A stretch of 64,000 nt of DNA from Halorussus pelagicus (GCF_004087835.1 NZ_CP035119.1:2542001-2606000); one strand, 5' to 3'. Counted from the stretch's first letter, positions 1-9,523 are shown. The notes: generated by a model not told the origin, from the letters alone. Translations and numbers: made by a program.

Positions 1-1
1 G

Positions 2-841
2 CCGACGGTCCTCAACATGCTCGCGGACTACTACGAGGAGAACGACCGTCCGGAGATGAGCGGTGACAATGACGTTCGGGTGACGACTGCGGGGTCGGCT
101 CCGCCGGAGGCGACCATCCGGACCGTCGAGGACGAGTTCGACTGGTATCTCAAGCATCTCTACGGCCTGACCGAGACCGGCCCGCTCGTGACCATCTCGG
201 ACGCGCGCCGCCTGATGGACGACGACGATAGTCGCTTCGCAATCAAGAAACGGCAGGGTATGGGCGTCCTCGGCACGGAAGTCGCGGTCGTGGACGACGA
301 CGGCGAGGAGGTGCCCCGCGACGACTCGACGCTCGGCGAAATCGTCGTTCGGGGCAATCAGGTGATGGACGGCTACTGGAACAAACCCCAAGCGACCGAG
401 GCGGCGTTCAACGAGAAGTGCGAGGGGTGGTTCCACACCGGCGACCTCGCGGTCGTGGACGACCACGGGATGGTGTCGATTCAGGACCGTAAGAAGGACA
501 TCATCATCTCGGGCGGCGAGAACATCTCCAGCATCGAAATCGAGGACACCCTCTTCGACCACGACGAGGTCGCCGCGGTCGCCGTCGTCCCGGCCCCGAG
601 CGACCAGTGGGGCGAGACCCCGAAGGCCTTCGTCGTTCCGGCGTCGGGCGACCCCGAAAACCCCGGCGTGACCGAACAGGAGATTCAGGAGTTCACGAAC
701 GAGCGCATGGCCTCCTACAAGACGGTCCACCGCGTGGAGTTCGTCGCCGAACTCCCCCAGACAGCCACGGGAAAGATTCAGAAGTACGAACTCCGCCAGC
801 GCGAGTGGGACGACGAGGAGCGGATGGTCGGACAGGGGTAG
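2..841 (+). CDS. AMP-dependent acyl-CoA synthetase/ligase, C-terminal part (5' end outside window)
   Basis: The open frame runs in from the window edge, so the protein start lies upstream; the visible part is about 279 residues. It carries the late motifs of the ANL adenylate-forming superfamily: YGLTETGP, GYWNKP, GWFHTGDL, DRKKDIIISGGENI and the C-terminal TGKIQK that supplies the catalytic lysine. Family members activate a carboxylic acid with ATP to an acyl-adenylate and pass it to CoA. The substrate cannot be read from this half; medium/long-chain fatty acids are the usual guess for this motif set. The next gene starts 59 bases downstream. Confidence 0.93.
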   Translation, partial: PTVLNMLADYYEENDRPEMSGDNDVRVTTAGSAPPEATIRTVEDEFDWYLKHLYGLTETGPLVTISDARRLMDDDDSRFAIKKRQGMGVLGTEVAVVDDDGEEVPRDDSTLGEIVVRGNQVMDGYWNKPQATEAAFNEKCEGWFHTGDLAVVDDHGMVSIQDRKKDIIISGGENISSIEIEDTLFDHDEVAAVAVVPAPSDQWGETPKAFVVPASGDPENPGVTEQEIQEFTNERMASYKTVHRVEFVAELPQTATGKIQKYELRQREWDDEERMVGQG

Positions 842-899
842 TGGGACTCCCGCGAGGAAACCCGGAGTCGTTTTCACGGCCCGGCGTCGAACCGAACGC

Positions 900-1559
900 A
901 TGGACGAGGCGGAGGACCCAGTCGAGCGCCGCGAGGTTCGCGCGACGTACGACTACATCGCCGACCACTTCGCGCAGACCCGCGAGTACGCGTGGCCCGA
1001 GGTCGAATCGTTCGTACAGGACGCGCCGCAGGCCGCGACGGCGCTCGACCTCGGCTGTGGCAACGGCCGTCACGCCGAACTGCTCGCGGGCCACGCCGAC
1101 CGCGTCGTGGCCGCGGACGCGAGTCGTGGGCTGCTCGACACCGCCCGCGAGCGCGCCGCCGAGCGGGGGTTCGACGCCGACCTCGTGCAGGCCGACGCCG
1201 CGCGACTCCCACTCCGGGACTCGACGGTCGAACTGGCGGTCTACGTCGCTACGCTTCACCACCTGCCGAGTCGGGCCGCCCGCGTCGGGAGTCTGGACGA
1301 ACTGGCGCGCGTCCTCGCGCCCGAGGGCCGCGCGCTCGTCAGCGCGTGGAGTACCGCCCACGACCGATTCGACCGCGAGAAAGGCTTCGACACCGAAGTC
1401 GAGTGGACCCTGCCGGGCGGCGAGACGGTCGAGCGATTCTATCACATCTACTCGCCCGACGAGTTCGAGGACGACGTGGCCGCGAGCGGACTGGAACTGA
1501 TTGATTTCGAGGTGTCGAGCGGGAACTGCTACGGCGTCGTTCGTCCGGTCTCGGAGTAA
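900..1559 (+). CDS. class I SAM-dependent methyltransferase, Trm9/ABH8-like
   Basis: A 219-residue Rossmann methyltransferase. The N-terminal stretch YDYIADHF..TREYAWPEVESF (about residues 17-38) closely matches the signature of eukaryotic Trm9/ALKBH8 tRNA wobble-uridine methyltransferases. Motif I, LDLGCGNGRH, follows at 49-58, with the acidic ribose-binding residue in VVAADAS, and LHHLPS is a post-motif IV element. Seen: these motifs. Known: Trm9 methyl-esterifies carboxymethyluridine in tRNA. Inferred: a tRNA-modifying role here. A generic small-molecule methyltransferase is the alternative. Confidence 0.85.
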   Translation: MDEAEDPVERREVRATYDYIADHFAQTREYAWPEVESFVQDAPQAATALDLGCGNGRHAELLAGHADRVVAADASRGLLDTARERAAERGFDADLVQADAARLPLRDSTVELAVYVATLHHLPSRAARVGSLDELARVLAPEGRALVSAWSTAHDRFDREKGFDTEVEWTLPGGETVERFYHIYSPDEFEDDVAASGLELIDFEVSSGNCYGVVRPVSE

Positions 1560-1799
1560 TGTCGTCGCTCCCGCGTGCGCGCGAGAAGAAATAGACAGAA
1601 ACTCGCAGTTAGCTCCTCGACCGAAACAGTAAGGCCCTTAATGCAGGGCGGCCAACGACCAAACACGACGCCGCACGCCGGTGGTGAGAAAACGCGATGC
1701 GTTTTCGAGCCTCGGCGCGCGAGCGAACGAAGCGCGCCGGTGTCTTGCCGAACGAAGTGAGGCAAGGCTCGGGGCACAACCAAACGAAGTGAGCGCAGT

Positions 1800-1870
1800 G
1801 CGCCGGTGGTCTAGTGGTATGACTATGGCCTTCCAAGCCATTGACCCGGGTTCAATTCCCGGTCGGCGCA
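1800..1870 (+). tRNA. tRNA-Gly (anticodon TCC)
   Basis: A full cloverleaf can be drawn. The acceptor GCGCCGG pairs with TCGGCGC (one G-U), the anticodon stem ATGGC/GCCAT closes loop CTTCCAA, and the T-arm is CCGGG/CCCGG with loop TTCAATT. Discriminator A is at 1870 and no CCA is encoded. It reads GGA codons. Its 3' end is repeated 113 bases downstream. Confidence 0.97.
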
Positions 1871-1995
1871 TTTCTGTCGAACGCAGTGAGACAAAATACG
1901 CAGGGATTGAACCCTGCCAGTCGCACGCCCACGAGCGAAGCGAGTCGGAACGTCTGGCTCCGGTTCAATTCCCGGTCGGCGCATCTCTGTCGAAC
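1849..1995 (+). repeat. direct duplication of the tRNA-Gly 3' end (old attachment-site scar)
   Basis: The 34 bases at 1849-1882 (T-arm, acceptor 3' strand and 12 bases beyond) recur at 1962-1995 with one mismatch. The 79 bases between them hold only a small hairpin (GCAGGG/CCCTGC) and short GAACGAAGTGAG-type repeats. Duplicated tRNA 3' ends are typical products of integration by tyrosine recombinases. No integrase or cargo remains, so this is probably a scar or an empty tandem site. Confidence 0.7.
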
Positions 1996-2168
1996 TAACT
2001 GGTGAGTGGTTACTCTATCCTCGATTCGAATCCCGACCAGCGTTCGGTCGTCGCGTCCCGCCAGCCCCGAGACGTGTAGGGCCGCATAGTTTTTGCCGGA
2101 CCGCCCCGTAGTTGAAACAGACCTTCCCAGCGACTCACGACGCCTGCGTTCGACTACCAGTTCGGAGA

Positions 2169-5144
2169 ATGAATTCGACGCCCCCAAACGCACCGACTGC
2201 TGGCCCGGTCCGCGCGCTCTACGTCACCGCGGACGCATCGAGAGGCGAGCGACTCGAAGCCGTCTTCGAGGAAGAACGACCGGCGGTGGCGTTCTCCTCG
2301 GTCACCAGCGTCGAGCGCGCGCTCGGCGTCGTGGACGCCGAGTGCATCGACCACGTCGTTCTCGACGCCGACCTTCCGGACTGCGAGGATGCGGCGGTCG
2401 CGCTCGTCCGAGAAACCGACCCGCGCGTCACGACTCTTTCGTTGTCGATGCCCGAGCATGCTCCCGAGTCGGCCGACGAGCACTCGCACTTGTCGGAGAC
2501 CGAACGCGCCCGAGTGCTGGCGACCCGAATTGAGAGTGCGGTCGTCTCCGAGACCTACGTCCGAGACGACGCCGAGGGTGGAGAGTCGGAGCTACGCGAC
2601 CGGATTCGCCAGCAGGAGGCGTTGGCTACGTTCTCCCGGCACGCGCTGGAGGACTGGTCGGTCGGCGACTTGATGAACGAGGCGGTCGAACTCGTGGCTG
2701 ACGCGCTCGACAACGAGTACGCCGGAGTGCTGGAGTACCGCCCGGACGAGGACGACCTGCTCGTTCGGGCCGTCTTCGGGTGGGACGACGACCTCGTGGG
2801 CGCGGCGTCTATCGGGACCGAGCGCGACTCGCAGGCGGGCTACACGTTGCTCTCCGAGGAACCAATTGTCGTCGAAGACATGGCGAACGAGGACCGATTC
2901 GCGGGTGACGTGCTGCTCGACTCCGCGGAGGCGGTCGGCGGCATCAGCGCGATAATCGGGTCGCCCGAGAACCCGTGGGGTATTCTGGGCAGTCACAGTA
3001 CCGACAAACGGTCGTACGCCGACTATCACGTAGAGTTCGTCCAGAGTATCGCCCGGATTCTCGCCGCCGTCCTCCAGCGCCGCGAGCGCGAGCGCCGACT
3101 CGAACGCTCCGAGGCGATGCTCGACGCGGTTGACGACGGCGTGTACGCCCTTGACGCTGACTCCCGATTCGTCGCGGTCAACGACGCCTACGTCGAGTTG
3201 ACCGGTCACGCCCGTGAGGAGTTGCTCGGCGAGCACATCGAGGCGGTTCTCGGGTCGGACCGCTACGAGGAGAGTCGGTGGATTTGCGAGGCGCTCGACG
3301 CCGAGGAGAACTCGATGGCGATGGAGACGACGATGCCGAGCGCCGACGGCGGGTCGGTCCCGGTCGAAGTCCGGGTGGCACCGCTCCCGCTCGGCGACGA
3401 AATCGGTCGCGTCGGAGTGGTTCGGAACGTTTCCGACCGCAAGCGCCGCGAGCAGAAACTCACTTCGCTCAACGAGTTGTTCCAGTCGCTGACCGAGTCC
3501 GACTCCCCGACCGAAATTTGTGATGTCGCGGTTGAGGCCGCCGTCGAGACGCTGGACTTTCCGAACGTCGCGGTCGCGCTGTACGACGACGAGACCAGCA
3601 GACTCGCTACGACCGTCCAACGCTGGGACGGTGAGATAGATGACGCGCTTCTCGGGCGCCACGGCGAGGACGTGGCGTGGCAGACGTTCGTGGCGAGCGA
3701 GACGCGGGCGTTCGAGGATCTCGACGCCGCCCTTGATGCCGACGTAGAGATGGGAAGTGCGCTCGCGGTCCCGCTGGGCAAGTACGGAGTCTTCGTCGCC
3801 GCGGCCGCCGAGACTGACGCCTTCGACTCGGCCGACCGCTCGCTGGCGGACATGCTGTGTTCGAACGTCCGGACCGCGTTGGACCGGGGCGAGCGCGAGG
3901 AGACGCTCCGCGAACAGCGCAACAATTTGCAGGCGAAAAACCGCGAACTCGAACGCGTCAACCGGCTCAACAGCGTGATTCGTGACATAACTAAAGCGCT
4001 GACGCAGGCCGCTTCGGAGGACGAGGCGATGCGAGCGGTCTGCGAGCGACTGACCGAGACCGGTCCCTACCGATTCGCGTGGTTCGGGACGCACGACCGG
4101 ACGACCGACCGAGTCCGACCGGAGACCGGTGCCGGGGTCGAGGATGGCTATCTGGAGGAAATCGAAGTTACCGCAGACGAGGGTGAAGCGGTCGGCGACG
4201 GACCGGCCGGGCGCGCGGTCCGGAGCCGAACGGTGCAGGTCCAGAACGACCTGCTCGGTCACCCGCCGTTCGACCCGTGGCGCGAGCAGGCGCTCGAACG
4301 GGGCTATCGGTCGTGCGTATCGATTCCGGCGAGTTACGACGAGCGACTTCACGGGGTCCTGACTATCTACGCCGACGGGACCGACGTGTTCGACGAACTG
4401 GAGCGTGCGGTGCTGTCGGAACTCGGCGACACCATCGGCTACGCGCTCAACGCGCTCGAACAAAAGCAGGCGCTCGTGAGCGAACGGTCGATAGAACTTG
4501 ACTTCCGCATCCGCGGGTCCGAGAACCCGATTCTCGGGTTCATCGCCGAAAGCGGAGCGCAGTTCGAGTTCGAGAACGCGGTCCAGCGCGACGACGGTCA
4601 GCTACACACGTTCTTCACCATCTCGGGAGCCGACCCCGAGGACGTTCTCGCGTTCGCCGAGGGCGTGATGTGGATAGACCGGATTCGTCTCGTCACAGAG
4701 CGCGACGACGAGGCTCTTTTCGAGTGTACGCTCACCGACCGGGCGTTCCTCCGGTCGCTGATGGAACGCGGCGCGATGCCCCGGACGATAACAGCGACCG
4801 AAGACGGAGGCCGGTTCGTGATTCGAATCCCCCAGCGTGCCGACGTGCGAACGTTCGTCAATCACTTCGAGGACTACTACGAGAATGCGAAGTTGGTCGC
4901 TCGGCGGGAGTGCGACGACCCCGTCGTGACGAGACAGGACTTCGAGTTGGAACTCAGAGAACGACTCACCGAGCGCCAGCGCGAGGTTCTGCGGATGGCA
5001 TACTTCGGCGGCTACTTCGAGTGGCCCCGCGAGAGTTCCGCTCAGGAGATTGCGGACACGCTCGGCGTCTCTCAGCCGACCGTCAGCCGTCACGTTCGGG
5101 GCGCGGAGCGCGCGCTGTTCGGTCTCCTGTTCGAGGACGAGTAG
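2169..5144 (+). CDS. multi-sensor Bat-family transcriptional regulator (receiver-like, GAF, PAS, GAF, GAF, BAT, HTH_10)
   Basis: A 991-residue cytoplasmic sensor-regulator. Rough order: a degenerate receiver-like domain (20-135), first GAF (165-305), a PAS domain with following PAC-like segment (315-425), two more GAF-type domains (440-585 and 610-775), a bacterio-opsin-activator (BAT) domain (780-925), and an HTH_10 helix-turn-helix near 930-985 with LTERQREVLRMAYFGGYF and AQEIADTLGVSQPTVSRHVR. Haloarchaeal Bat proteins use such sensors for light or redox input and activate transcription. An in-frame TTG lies 57 bases upstream; I prefer the ATG at 2169 because the upstream residues are low-complexity and basic. 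The target is unknown. Two small signalling-type genes follow on the same strand. Confidence 0.9.
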   Translation: MNSTPPNAPTAGPVRALYVTADASRGERLEAVFEEERPAVAFSSVTSVERALGVVDAECIDHVVLDADLPDCEDAAVALVRETDPRVTTLSLSMPEHAPESADEHSHLSETERARVLATRIESAVVSETYVRDDAEGGESELRDRIRQQEALATFSRHALEDWSVGDLMNEAVELVADALDNEYAGVLEYRPDEDDLLVRAVFGWDDDLVGAASIGTERDSQAGYTLLSEEPIVVEDMANEDRFAGDVLLDSAEAVGGISAIIGSPENPWGILGSHSTDKRSYADYHVEFVQSIARILAAVLQRRERERRLERSEAMLDAVDDGVYALDADSRFVAVNDAYVELTGHAREELLGEHIEAVLGSDRYEESRWICEALDAEENSMAMETTMPSADGGSVPVEVRVAPLPLGDEIGRVGVVRNVSDRKRREQKLTSLNELFQSLTESDSPTEICDVAVEAAVETLDFPNVAVALYDDETSRLATTVQRWDGEIDDALLGRHGEDVAWQTFVASETRAFEDLDAALDADVEMGSALAVPLGKYGVFVAAAAETDAFDSADRSLADMLCSNVRTALDRGEREETLREQRNNLQAKNRELERVNRLNSVIRDITKALTQAASEDEAMRAVCERLTETGPYRFAWFGTHDRTTDRVRPETGAGVEDGYLEEIEVTADEGEAVGDGPAGRAVRSRTVQVQNDLLGHPPFDPWREQALERGYRSCVSIPASYDERLHGVLTIYADGTDVFDELERAVLSELGDTIGYALNALEQKQALVSERSIELDFRIRGSENPILGFIAESGAQFEFENAVQRDDGQLHTFFTISGADPEDVLAFAEGVMWIDRIRLVTERDDEALFECTLTDRAFLRSLMERGAMPRTITATEDGGRFVIRIPQRADVRTFVNHFEDYYENAKLVARRECDDPVVTRQDFELELRERLTERQREVLRMAYFGGYFEWPRESSAQEIADTLGVSQPTVSRHVRGAERALFGLLFEDE

Positions 5145-5247
5145 CCAATTCCACCAAATTTAGATGTATAATCCCGAAGCGGATTGAACGGGTATATGTA
5201 TATCGTTAATTCCTATCCCTATAGCCCGCTCTAGAGTAGGATATAGA

Positions 5248-5571
5248 ATGAGTACGAGTACAAGCGGAAAATCGTTTGAGCAGCAGTCGGTCAGTCAGCG
5301 CGTCATTGCCGCCGTGGCCGAGGAGACGGGCAAGGAACCGACCGAGGTGGGACCGCTGTACCACGTCATCGACCCCGACGCGCTCGACCGACTGTTCTCG
5401 ACTGTCGGTGGGGGAGATCGGGCGCAGGGTCACGTCGAGTTTGCTTTTGCCGGATGCGATGTCGTCGTCCGCGGAAGCGGGGACGTGGAGGTCACCGAAC
5501 GCGACGTAGCGACCGAACTCTCCGACGACTCTGACGACCACCGTCGAGTTGGAAACTACGAAGAGGCGTAG
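5248..5571 (+). CDS. HalOD1 output-domain protein
   Basis: 107 residues. After a short Ser/Thr-rich start the body (about 15-85) resembles HalOD1, with the typical VSQRVIAAVAEETGKEPTEV helix, the YHVIDPDALDRLF segment, and strands ending GHVEFAFAGCDVVVRGSGDV. HalOD1 is a haloarchaeal domain thought to act as a signalling output; its biochemical function is unknown. It lies next to the Bat-type regulator, fitting a signalling context. A second HalOD1 gene sits at 31758. An AT-rich, TATA-like region spans 5190-5224. Confidence 0.88.
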   Translation: MSTSTSGKSFEQQSVSQRVIAAVAEETGKEPTEVGPLYHVIDPDALDRLFSTVGGGDRAQGHVEFAFAGCDVVVRGSGDVEVTERDVATELSDDSDDHRRVGNYEEA

Positions 5572-5617
5572 CGAGTGCCCACGAGTGAGAAACGTTCGAA
5601 CCAACGAACCAAGACCG

Positions 5618-5839
5618 ATGTCAGATACCGGTGAACCCGGCCGTAGTGCGTCCAACGGCCGACCGACCGACAGCGACGCGGTGAGCGACCGGTGTACCTA
5701 CTGCGACTGTTCGGTGCCGACCGAGGAGTGGCATCCGGTTGCGACCGTCCGGGACGACGACGGCACGGTCGAGATTTACGATTTCTGTAGCGAACCGTGC
5801 CGGACCGCGTGGAAGTCCGAGCGCGCGACCGAAGAGTGA
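5618..5839 (+). CDS. small Cys-rich (DUF7576-like) protein
   Basis: 73 residues with a four-cysteine pattern: CTYCDC near residue 25 and FCSEPCRTAW near 58, compatible with one zinc site (treble-clef/TRASH-like spacing). The first 20 residues are low-complexity. I chose the ATG at 5618 over an upstream in-frame ATG at 5549 because the latter would overlap the HalOD1 gene and add a basic, non-haloarchaeal-looking leader. Function unknown; such proteins usually bind zinc and may be regulators. Confidence 0.75.
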   Translation: MSDTGEPGRSASNGRPTDSDAVSDRCTYCDCSVPTEEWHPVATVRDDDGTVEIYDFCSEPCRTAWKSERATEE

Positions 5840-5878
5840 GAGAGGCGAGGCACAGCAGTCGTGTTTCGGCCGACGTTT

Positions 5879-8266
5879 TCAGGCGTCCGTGACTTCGTAG
5901 ACGACTACGTCGCCCTCGCGGAACGCTTCCTCGATGCCGGGATACTGCTCGAACCGGAGGTCCTCGTCGTCGTACTGGTCGTGGGCGCTCGGACCGACGT
6001 AGACATACCGCACGTCGTATTTGTCCAGCAGTTCGGCCCGGTCGTCCCACGTTCCAGTGTAGACGAGGTCAACGTCGCTGGCCCGTAAGTCGGACTTCTC
6101 GCTCCCGCGATAGACGCCCTCCTGATACACCCACCCGACGACGGTCGGCAGGCCAGTCAGCGAGGCGGCGGGACTCGACCACGAGTATACTTCTCGGCCC
6201 GGCGGCGAGACGATGTGTGGTTGGCCCGCTCGGTCGTCCAACCACTTGATGGCGGCCGCCTCGTCGGGGTGGTCATCTTCGACGTAAGCCTTCCCGGCCA
6301 AGGTCGGGTCGTCGATTCGGTTGGCTTCGCTGGTGAAATGACCGCCGAGCGCGAGCGCGCCGTAGAGCGCGGTCGAGACGACCAGTAGCGCCGCGACGCC
6401 CGTCATGACGCCCTTCCGGTCGATACCGAGCGCCGGGAGTCGCCAGTCGGCGGGACCGGCCGAACTGACGAGACTCGCCAGCGCGGCCCCCGCGGCGGTC
6501 GCCCAGAGGACCCAGACCTGCATGTACACCTTGAAGACGGTGTTGAACCGGCCGCCGATAGCGTTGTCCTGCACGTAGACGAACTCCACGAGCGTCACGA
6601 GACCAGTCCCGGCGACTATCAGCACCGTCTCGTAGCCGACGCCGCGTTCGGTGCGACCGCCGACGGTTCGGAGCAACAGCCACCCGACCGCCAGCAGGGG
6701 AACGACCAGCACCAGCACGGGGTAGCCGAGTTGCCACGCGAACGCCGCGACCGCCAGCGCGAGAAGGCCCGCCCGCGCGGGTCGGACTGCGAGCGCGGTC
6801 CGCGCTCGCGGCCACAAGAACGCCGCAAACACCAACAGGAACGCCCCGTGGACGAGCAGGAGTCCGACCGCGCTCGACTGCTCGGGGAGGACTGCGAGGC
6901 TCCGATTGGTGGCCGAGCGCAGGAGGATGCCGAAGACGAACGGCGCGACCCACGCCACCGCCGCGGCGGCGACGACGCCCGTCACGGCGAACGCGCCGCC
7001 GATTCGGCGGGCCTCGTCGAGAACGAGCCTTCCGGCCGACTGGGTGGCCGTTCCGGTCGCGCTCGCGCTCTCGCCGCCGTCGGTTCGCTCCGCGTCCCGA
7101 CGAGCGTCGCGCTCGTCGGTCGAGACGCCGGGGAACAGGCTTGTCGGGGTCGCTGGCGCGAACAGGACCGCGAGCCAGACCACGCCGAGAGCGGTCGGAA
7201 AGCTCCAGACGTTCACGAGACCGAGCAGGCCGACGACAATCGGGAGGACGCCGAAGACGAGCATTTGGCGACGCCGGAGCGCGCTCGGTCCGGTCCGGTA
7301 GTAGGCGAACCCAAGCGCGGCAATCGACAGCAGGAACGGCGTGCTGAGCATGTGGCCGTGCAGGTCGCCGTTGAGGAACGCAAACAGCGGGAACTCGTTG
7401 ATGGTGCCGGGAATGACCCTACTCGGTGCCCAGTAGCCGAACTCGGACAGTCCCTCCGTCAACAGCGTCCCGGAGGTCGAGTCCGCGATGGGCGAGGCCA
7501 CCCAGTCGGCGACGCCCCGCGCCGTCTCGTCGGGGAGAAGCCAGACGAGTCCCGTAACCGCAGTGACGAGGTTAGCCGCGAAGCCGACGAAGAAGGCTCC
7601 GAACGCGCCGCCGACGCGGCGGGAGGCCCCGCGGGCGTCCGCGAGCGCGCCAGCGAGTCCGTACGCGCCGGTGACAAGCATCGCGTAGAATCCCGAGAGC
7701 GCGAGGTTGTAGGCGTACTGGGTCTCGGTGCCCGTGAGGTGAGTCAGAAGCGCGGACGCGAGGTGGCCGCCGTAGTAGTAGAGGACGTGTTCGCCCGCCC
7801 ACCACATGTCTTGGGGAGGCAGGACCTCGGCGCGCAACAGCGACTTGAGGATGCCGAAATCGAGGAACTTCTCGCCGCCGCCGGGGTGGACCGACGGGTC
7901 AACCGCTCGCACCGCGACGAGAAGGGCGAACGCGACGCCGAAGACAATAGCAGTTTCCGCGTACGCGCGAAGCGGGACGGCGTCCCCGAGCGGTCTGTCT
8001 CCGCCGGGCCGGAGCGACCCGGCGCTCCACAGGACGAGTCCGGAGAGTCCGAGGAGAACGCCGACACCGAGGAACGCTATCCAGCGACCGAACCCGACGT
8101 GTCCGACCCAGAAGCCGACCACGGTCATCACGACCACGGCAATCGGGAGGGCGAAGGCCGCGCCTCTGTCGGGGAATCGGGGGAACAGTCGGGCCGCGAG
8201 CGGTAGGGCGGCGAACGCGAGCGCCTGATACACGACGAACCACAGCAGGACGAGCGCGTACTCCAT
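5879..8266 (-). CDS. DUF2298 multi-spanning membrane protein
   Basis: 795 residues with a dozen or more hydrophobic segments and a soluble C-terminal part (about 660-795). It contains HVLYYYGGH, the tyrosine triplet that names the Chlor_Arch_YYY/DUF2298 family, and acidic loops typical of membrane glycosyltransferase-like (GT-C) folds. Known: DUF2298 proteins are archaeal and Chloroflexi membrane proteins suspected to act on lipid-linked sugars; not proven. Start: family members usually begin MEY-, which is the ATG at 8266; another ATG at 8299 would add 11 residues. Convergent with the gene ending at 5839. Confidence 0.88.
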   Translation of the reverse strand: MEYALVLLWFVVYQALAFAALPLAARLFPRFPDRGAAFALPIAVVVMTVVGFWVGHVGFGRWIAFLGVGVLLGLSGLVLWSAGSLRPGGDRPLGDAVPLRAYAETAIVFGVAFALLVAVRAVDPSVHPGGGEKFLDFGILKSLLRAEVLPPQDMWWAGEHVLYYYGGHLASALLTHLTGTETQYAYNLALSGFYAMLVTGAYGLAGALADARGASRRVGGAFGAFFVGFAANLVTAVTGLVWLLPDETARGVADWVASPIADSTSGTLLTEGLSEFGYWAPSRVIPGTINEFPLFAFLNGDLHGHMLSTPFLLSIAALGFAYYRTGPSALRRRQMLVFGVLPIVVGLLGLVNVWSFPTALGVVWLAVLFAPATPTSLFPGVSTDERDARRDAERTDGGESASATGTATQSAGRLVLDEARRIGGAFAVTGVVAAAAVAWVAPFVFGILLRSATNRSLAVLPEQSSAVGLLLVHGAFLLVFAAFLWPRARTALAVRPARAGLLALAVAAFAWQLGYPVLVLVVPLLAVGWLLLRTVGGRTERGVGYETVLIVAGTGLVTLVEFVYVQDNAIGGRFNTVFKVYMQVWVLWATAAGAALASLVSSAGPADWRLPALGIDRKGVMTGVAALLVVSTALYGALALGGHFTSEANRIDDPTLAGKAYVEDDHPDEAAAIKWLDDRAGQPHIVSPPGREVYSWSSPAASLTGLPTVVGWVYQEGVYRGSEKSDLRASDVDLVYTGTWDDRAELLDKYDVRYVYVGPSAHDQYDDEDLRFEQYPGIEEAFREGDVVVYEVTDA

Positions 8267-8459
8267 CGAGTTATAGGCGAGCGACCGAGCGATAAACATT
8301 TTTGGGTTCGACCCCCTCGAACGGGCGTTCGTCGCGCGCGAGGCGGGTACTCCGGCGGAAATCGTCGCGTTCCAGACGGCGCCCTGCTGAGGGAGAGATT
8401 AATTCGCATACGGCGTCGGAATCAGAACCCTTATCCGTAAGACGGCGTTACCATATGGT

Positions 8460-8534
8460 AGCGGGATGGGATAGCCAGGAGATTCCGGCGGGCTCATAAC
8501 CCGCAGACCGGTGGTTCAAATCCACCTCCCGCTA
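8460..8534 (+). tRNA. initiator tRNA-Met (anticodon CAT)
   Basis: Acceptor AGCGGGA pairs with TCCCGCT, the discriminator is A (8534), and the anticodon loop is CTCATAA. The anticodon stem GCGGG/CCCGC has the three consecutive G-C pairs next to the loop that mark initiator tRNAs, and the acceptor begins with the A-U pair usual in archaeal initiators. No CCA is encoded. Confidence 0.96.
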
Positions 8535-8827
8535 TACTTTTGCGAAACTCACCTCCCAGTGAGGTGTTTCGGTGTGATTACTCTCCGACTCGACTGCGGA
8601 GGGAAGCGTCTCGTCGCCGCCCGGAAGTTGCACCGACAATCCGCGACGTTGTGAATCGGTTCGTCTCCGAAGTCGCCGAGTGCGGACGGTCGATTCCGAA
8701 TACGACTCCAACTATTTTTGTCTATCTTCTCTTCGTGACCAACAGGCGCGCCGTCGCGTATGAGAACTGGATAGGGGCCGACCTCGCCCCGGCCGCGACT
8801 TTATTCAACGTCGCGGGGTAACCACCG

Positions 8828-9523
8828 ATGATGACATCGGTACTATTCGTGGTCAGCGAAGAGGGATACTGGGGAGAAGAGTGTGTAGACCCGCTGGAGA
8901 CGCTCTCGGACACCGACGCCGACGTGGACGTGGCGACGCCGAGCGGGAACACGCCCGTGGTGGACGACCGGTCCATCGACCCCGAAAACGTGGGCGAGGA
9001 GACCGCCGAGTGGGTCAAAGAGGTCCACCGGAACGACCAGCGGCTCCAGAACCCGCAGCCGATAGCGAAGGCCGACACCGACGAGTACGACGCCGTGGTG
9101 TTCCCCGGCGGTCACGGGACCAACTGGGACGTGAACCAGGACAAACACGCACGGAAACTCCTCCGCGAGAGCGTTGAGGGCGACGACCAGAAGGCGCTGG
9201 TCATCTGTCACGCGGTCGGCCTGCTGGCGTTCACCCGCGACAGCGACGGCGAGCTTCTGGTGGCGGGCCGCGACGTGACGGGATTCCCGAACGAGTGGGA
9301 GGAGGGAATCGTGGACGACAACGACCTGATGCCCGGCGGCCGTAAACTTCCCTACTGGGTCGAAGACGAGGTGAAGGCCGCAGGCGGTAACTGGGACGCG
9401 GAACTTGACGCCGACACCAGCGTCACGGTGGACGGCGACCTCATCACCGCCCGCGGGCCGGAGTCGTCCCACGAGGGCGTGATGGCGCTCATCGAGGCGC
9501 TCGGCGTCGCACCGCCCGCATAA
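8828..9523 (+). CDS. DJ-1/PfpI (class I glutamine amidotransferase-like) protein
   Basis: 231 residues. YDAVVFPGGHGTNWD (about 87-101) is the oxyanion strand-loop and ALVICHAVGLL (123-133) is the nucleophile elbow with Cys127-His128. The size and the long insertion between strands resemble the Hsp31/YhbO-like glyoxalase-chaperone branch rather than short PfpI. Members of that branch convert methylglyoxal to lactate or act as stress chaperones; which applies cannot be told. Two ATGs stand side by side (8828, 8831). Confidence 0.9.
   Translation: MMTSVLFVVSEEGYWGEECVDPLETLSDTDADVDVATPSGNTPVVDDRSIDPENVGEETAEWVKEVHRNDQRLQNPQPIAKADTDEYDAVVFPGGHGTNWDVNQDKHARKLLRESVEGDDQKALVICHAVGLLAFTRDSDGELLVAGRDVTGFPNEWEEGIVDDNDLMPGGRKLPYWVEDEVKAAGGNWDAELDADTSVTVDGDLITARGPESSHEGVMALIEALGVAPPA

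Noticed and set aside
607-1500. Long Arg-rich open frames overlapping the ligase and methyltransferase genes
   Set aside because: They are other-frame shadows of GC-rich genes: Arg/Pro/Ser-rich, no domain, and cover two clear genes with recognised motifs.
1681-1998. 105-codon frame with ERSE-like repeats through tRNA-Gly
   Set aside because: It reads straight through the tRNA and the short intergenic repeats; not a gene.
2592-4463. 623-codon minus-strand frame inside the Bat-type regulator gene
   Set aside because: Antisense to a gene with clear GAF/PAS/HTH motifs; composition is Val/Arg/Asp mirror of the sense gene with no recognisable domain.
6731-8206. 491-codon plus-strand frame across the DUF2298 gene
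   Set aside because: Low-complexity Arg/Glu/Gly-rich antisense frame; the minus-strand gene has TM helices and the YYY motif.
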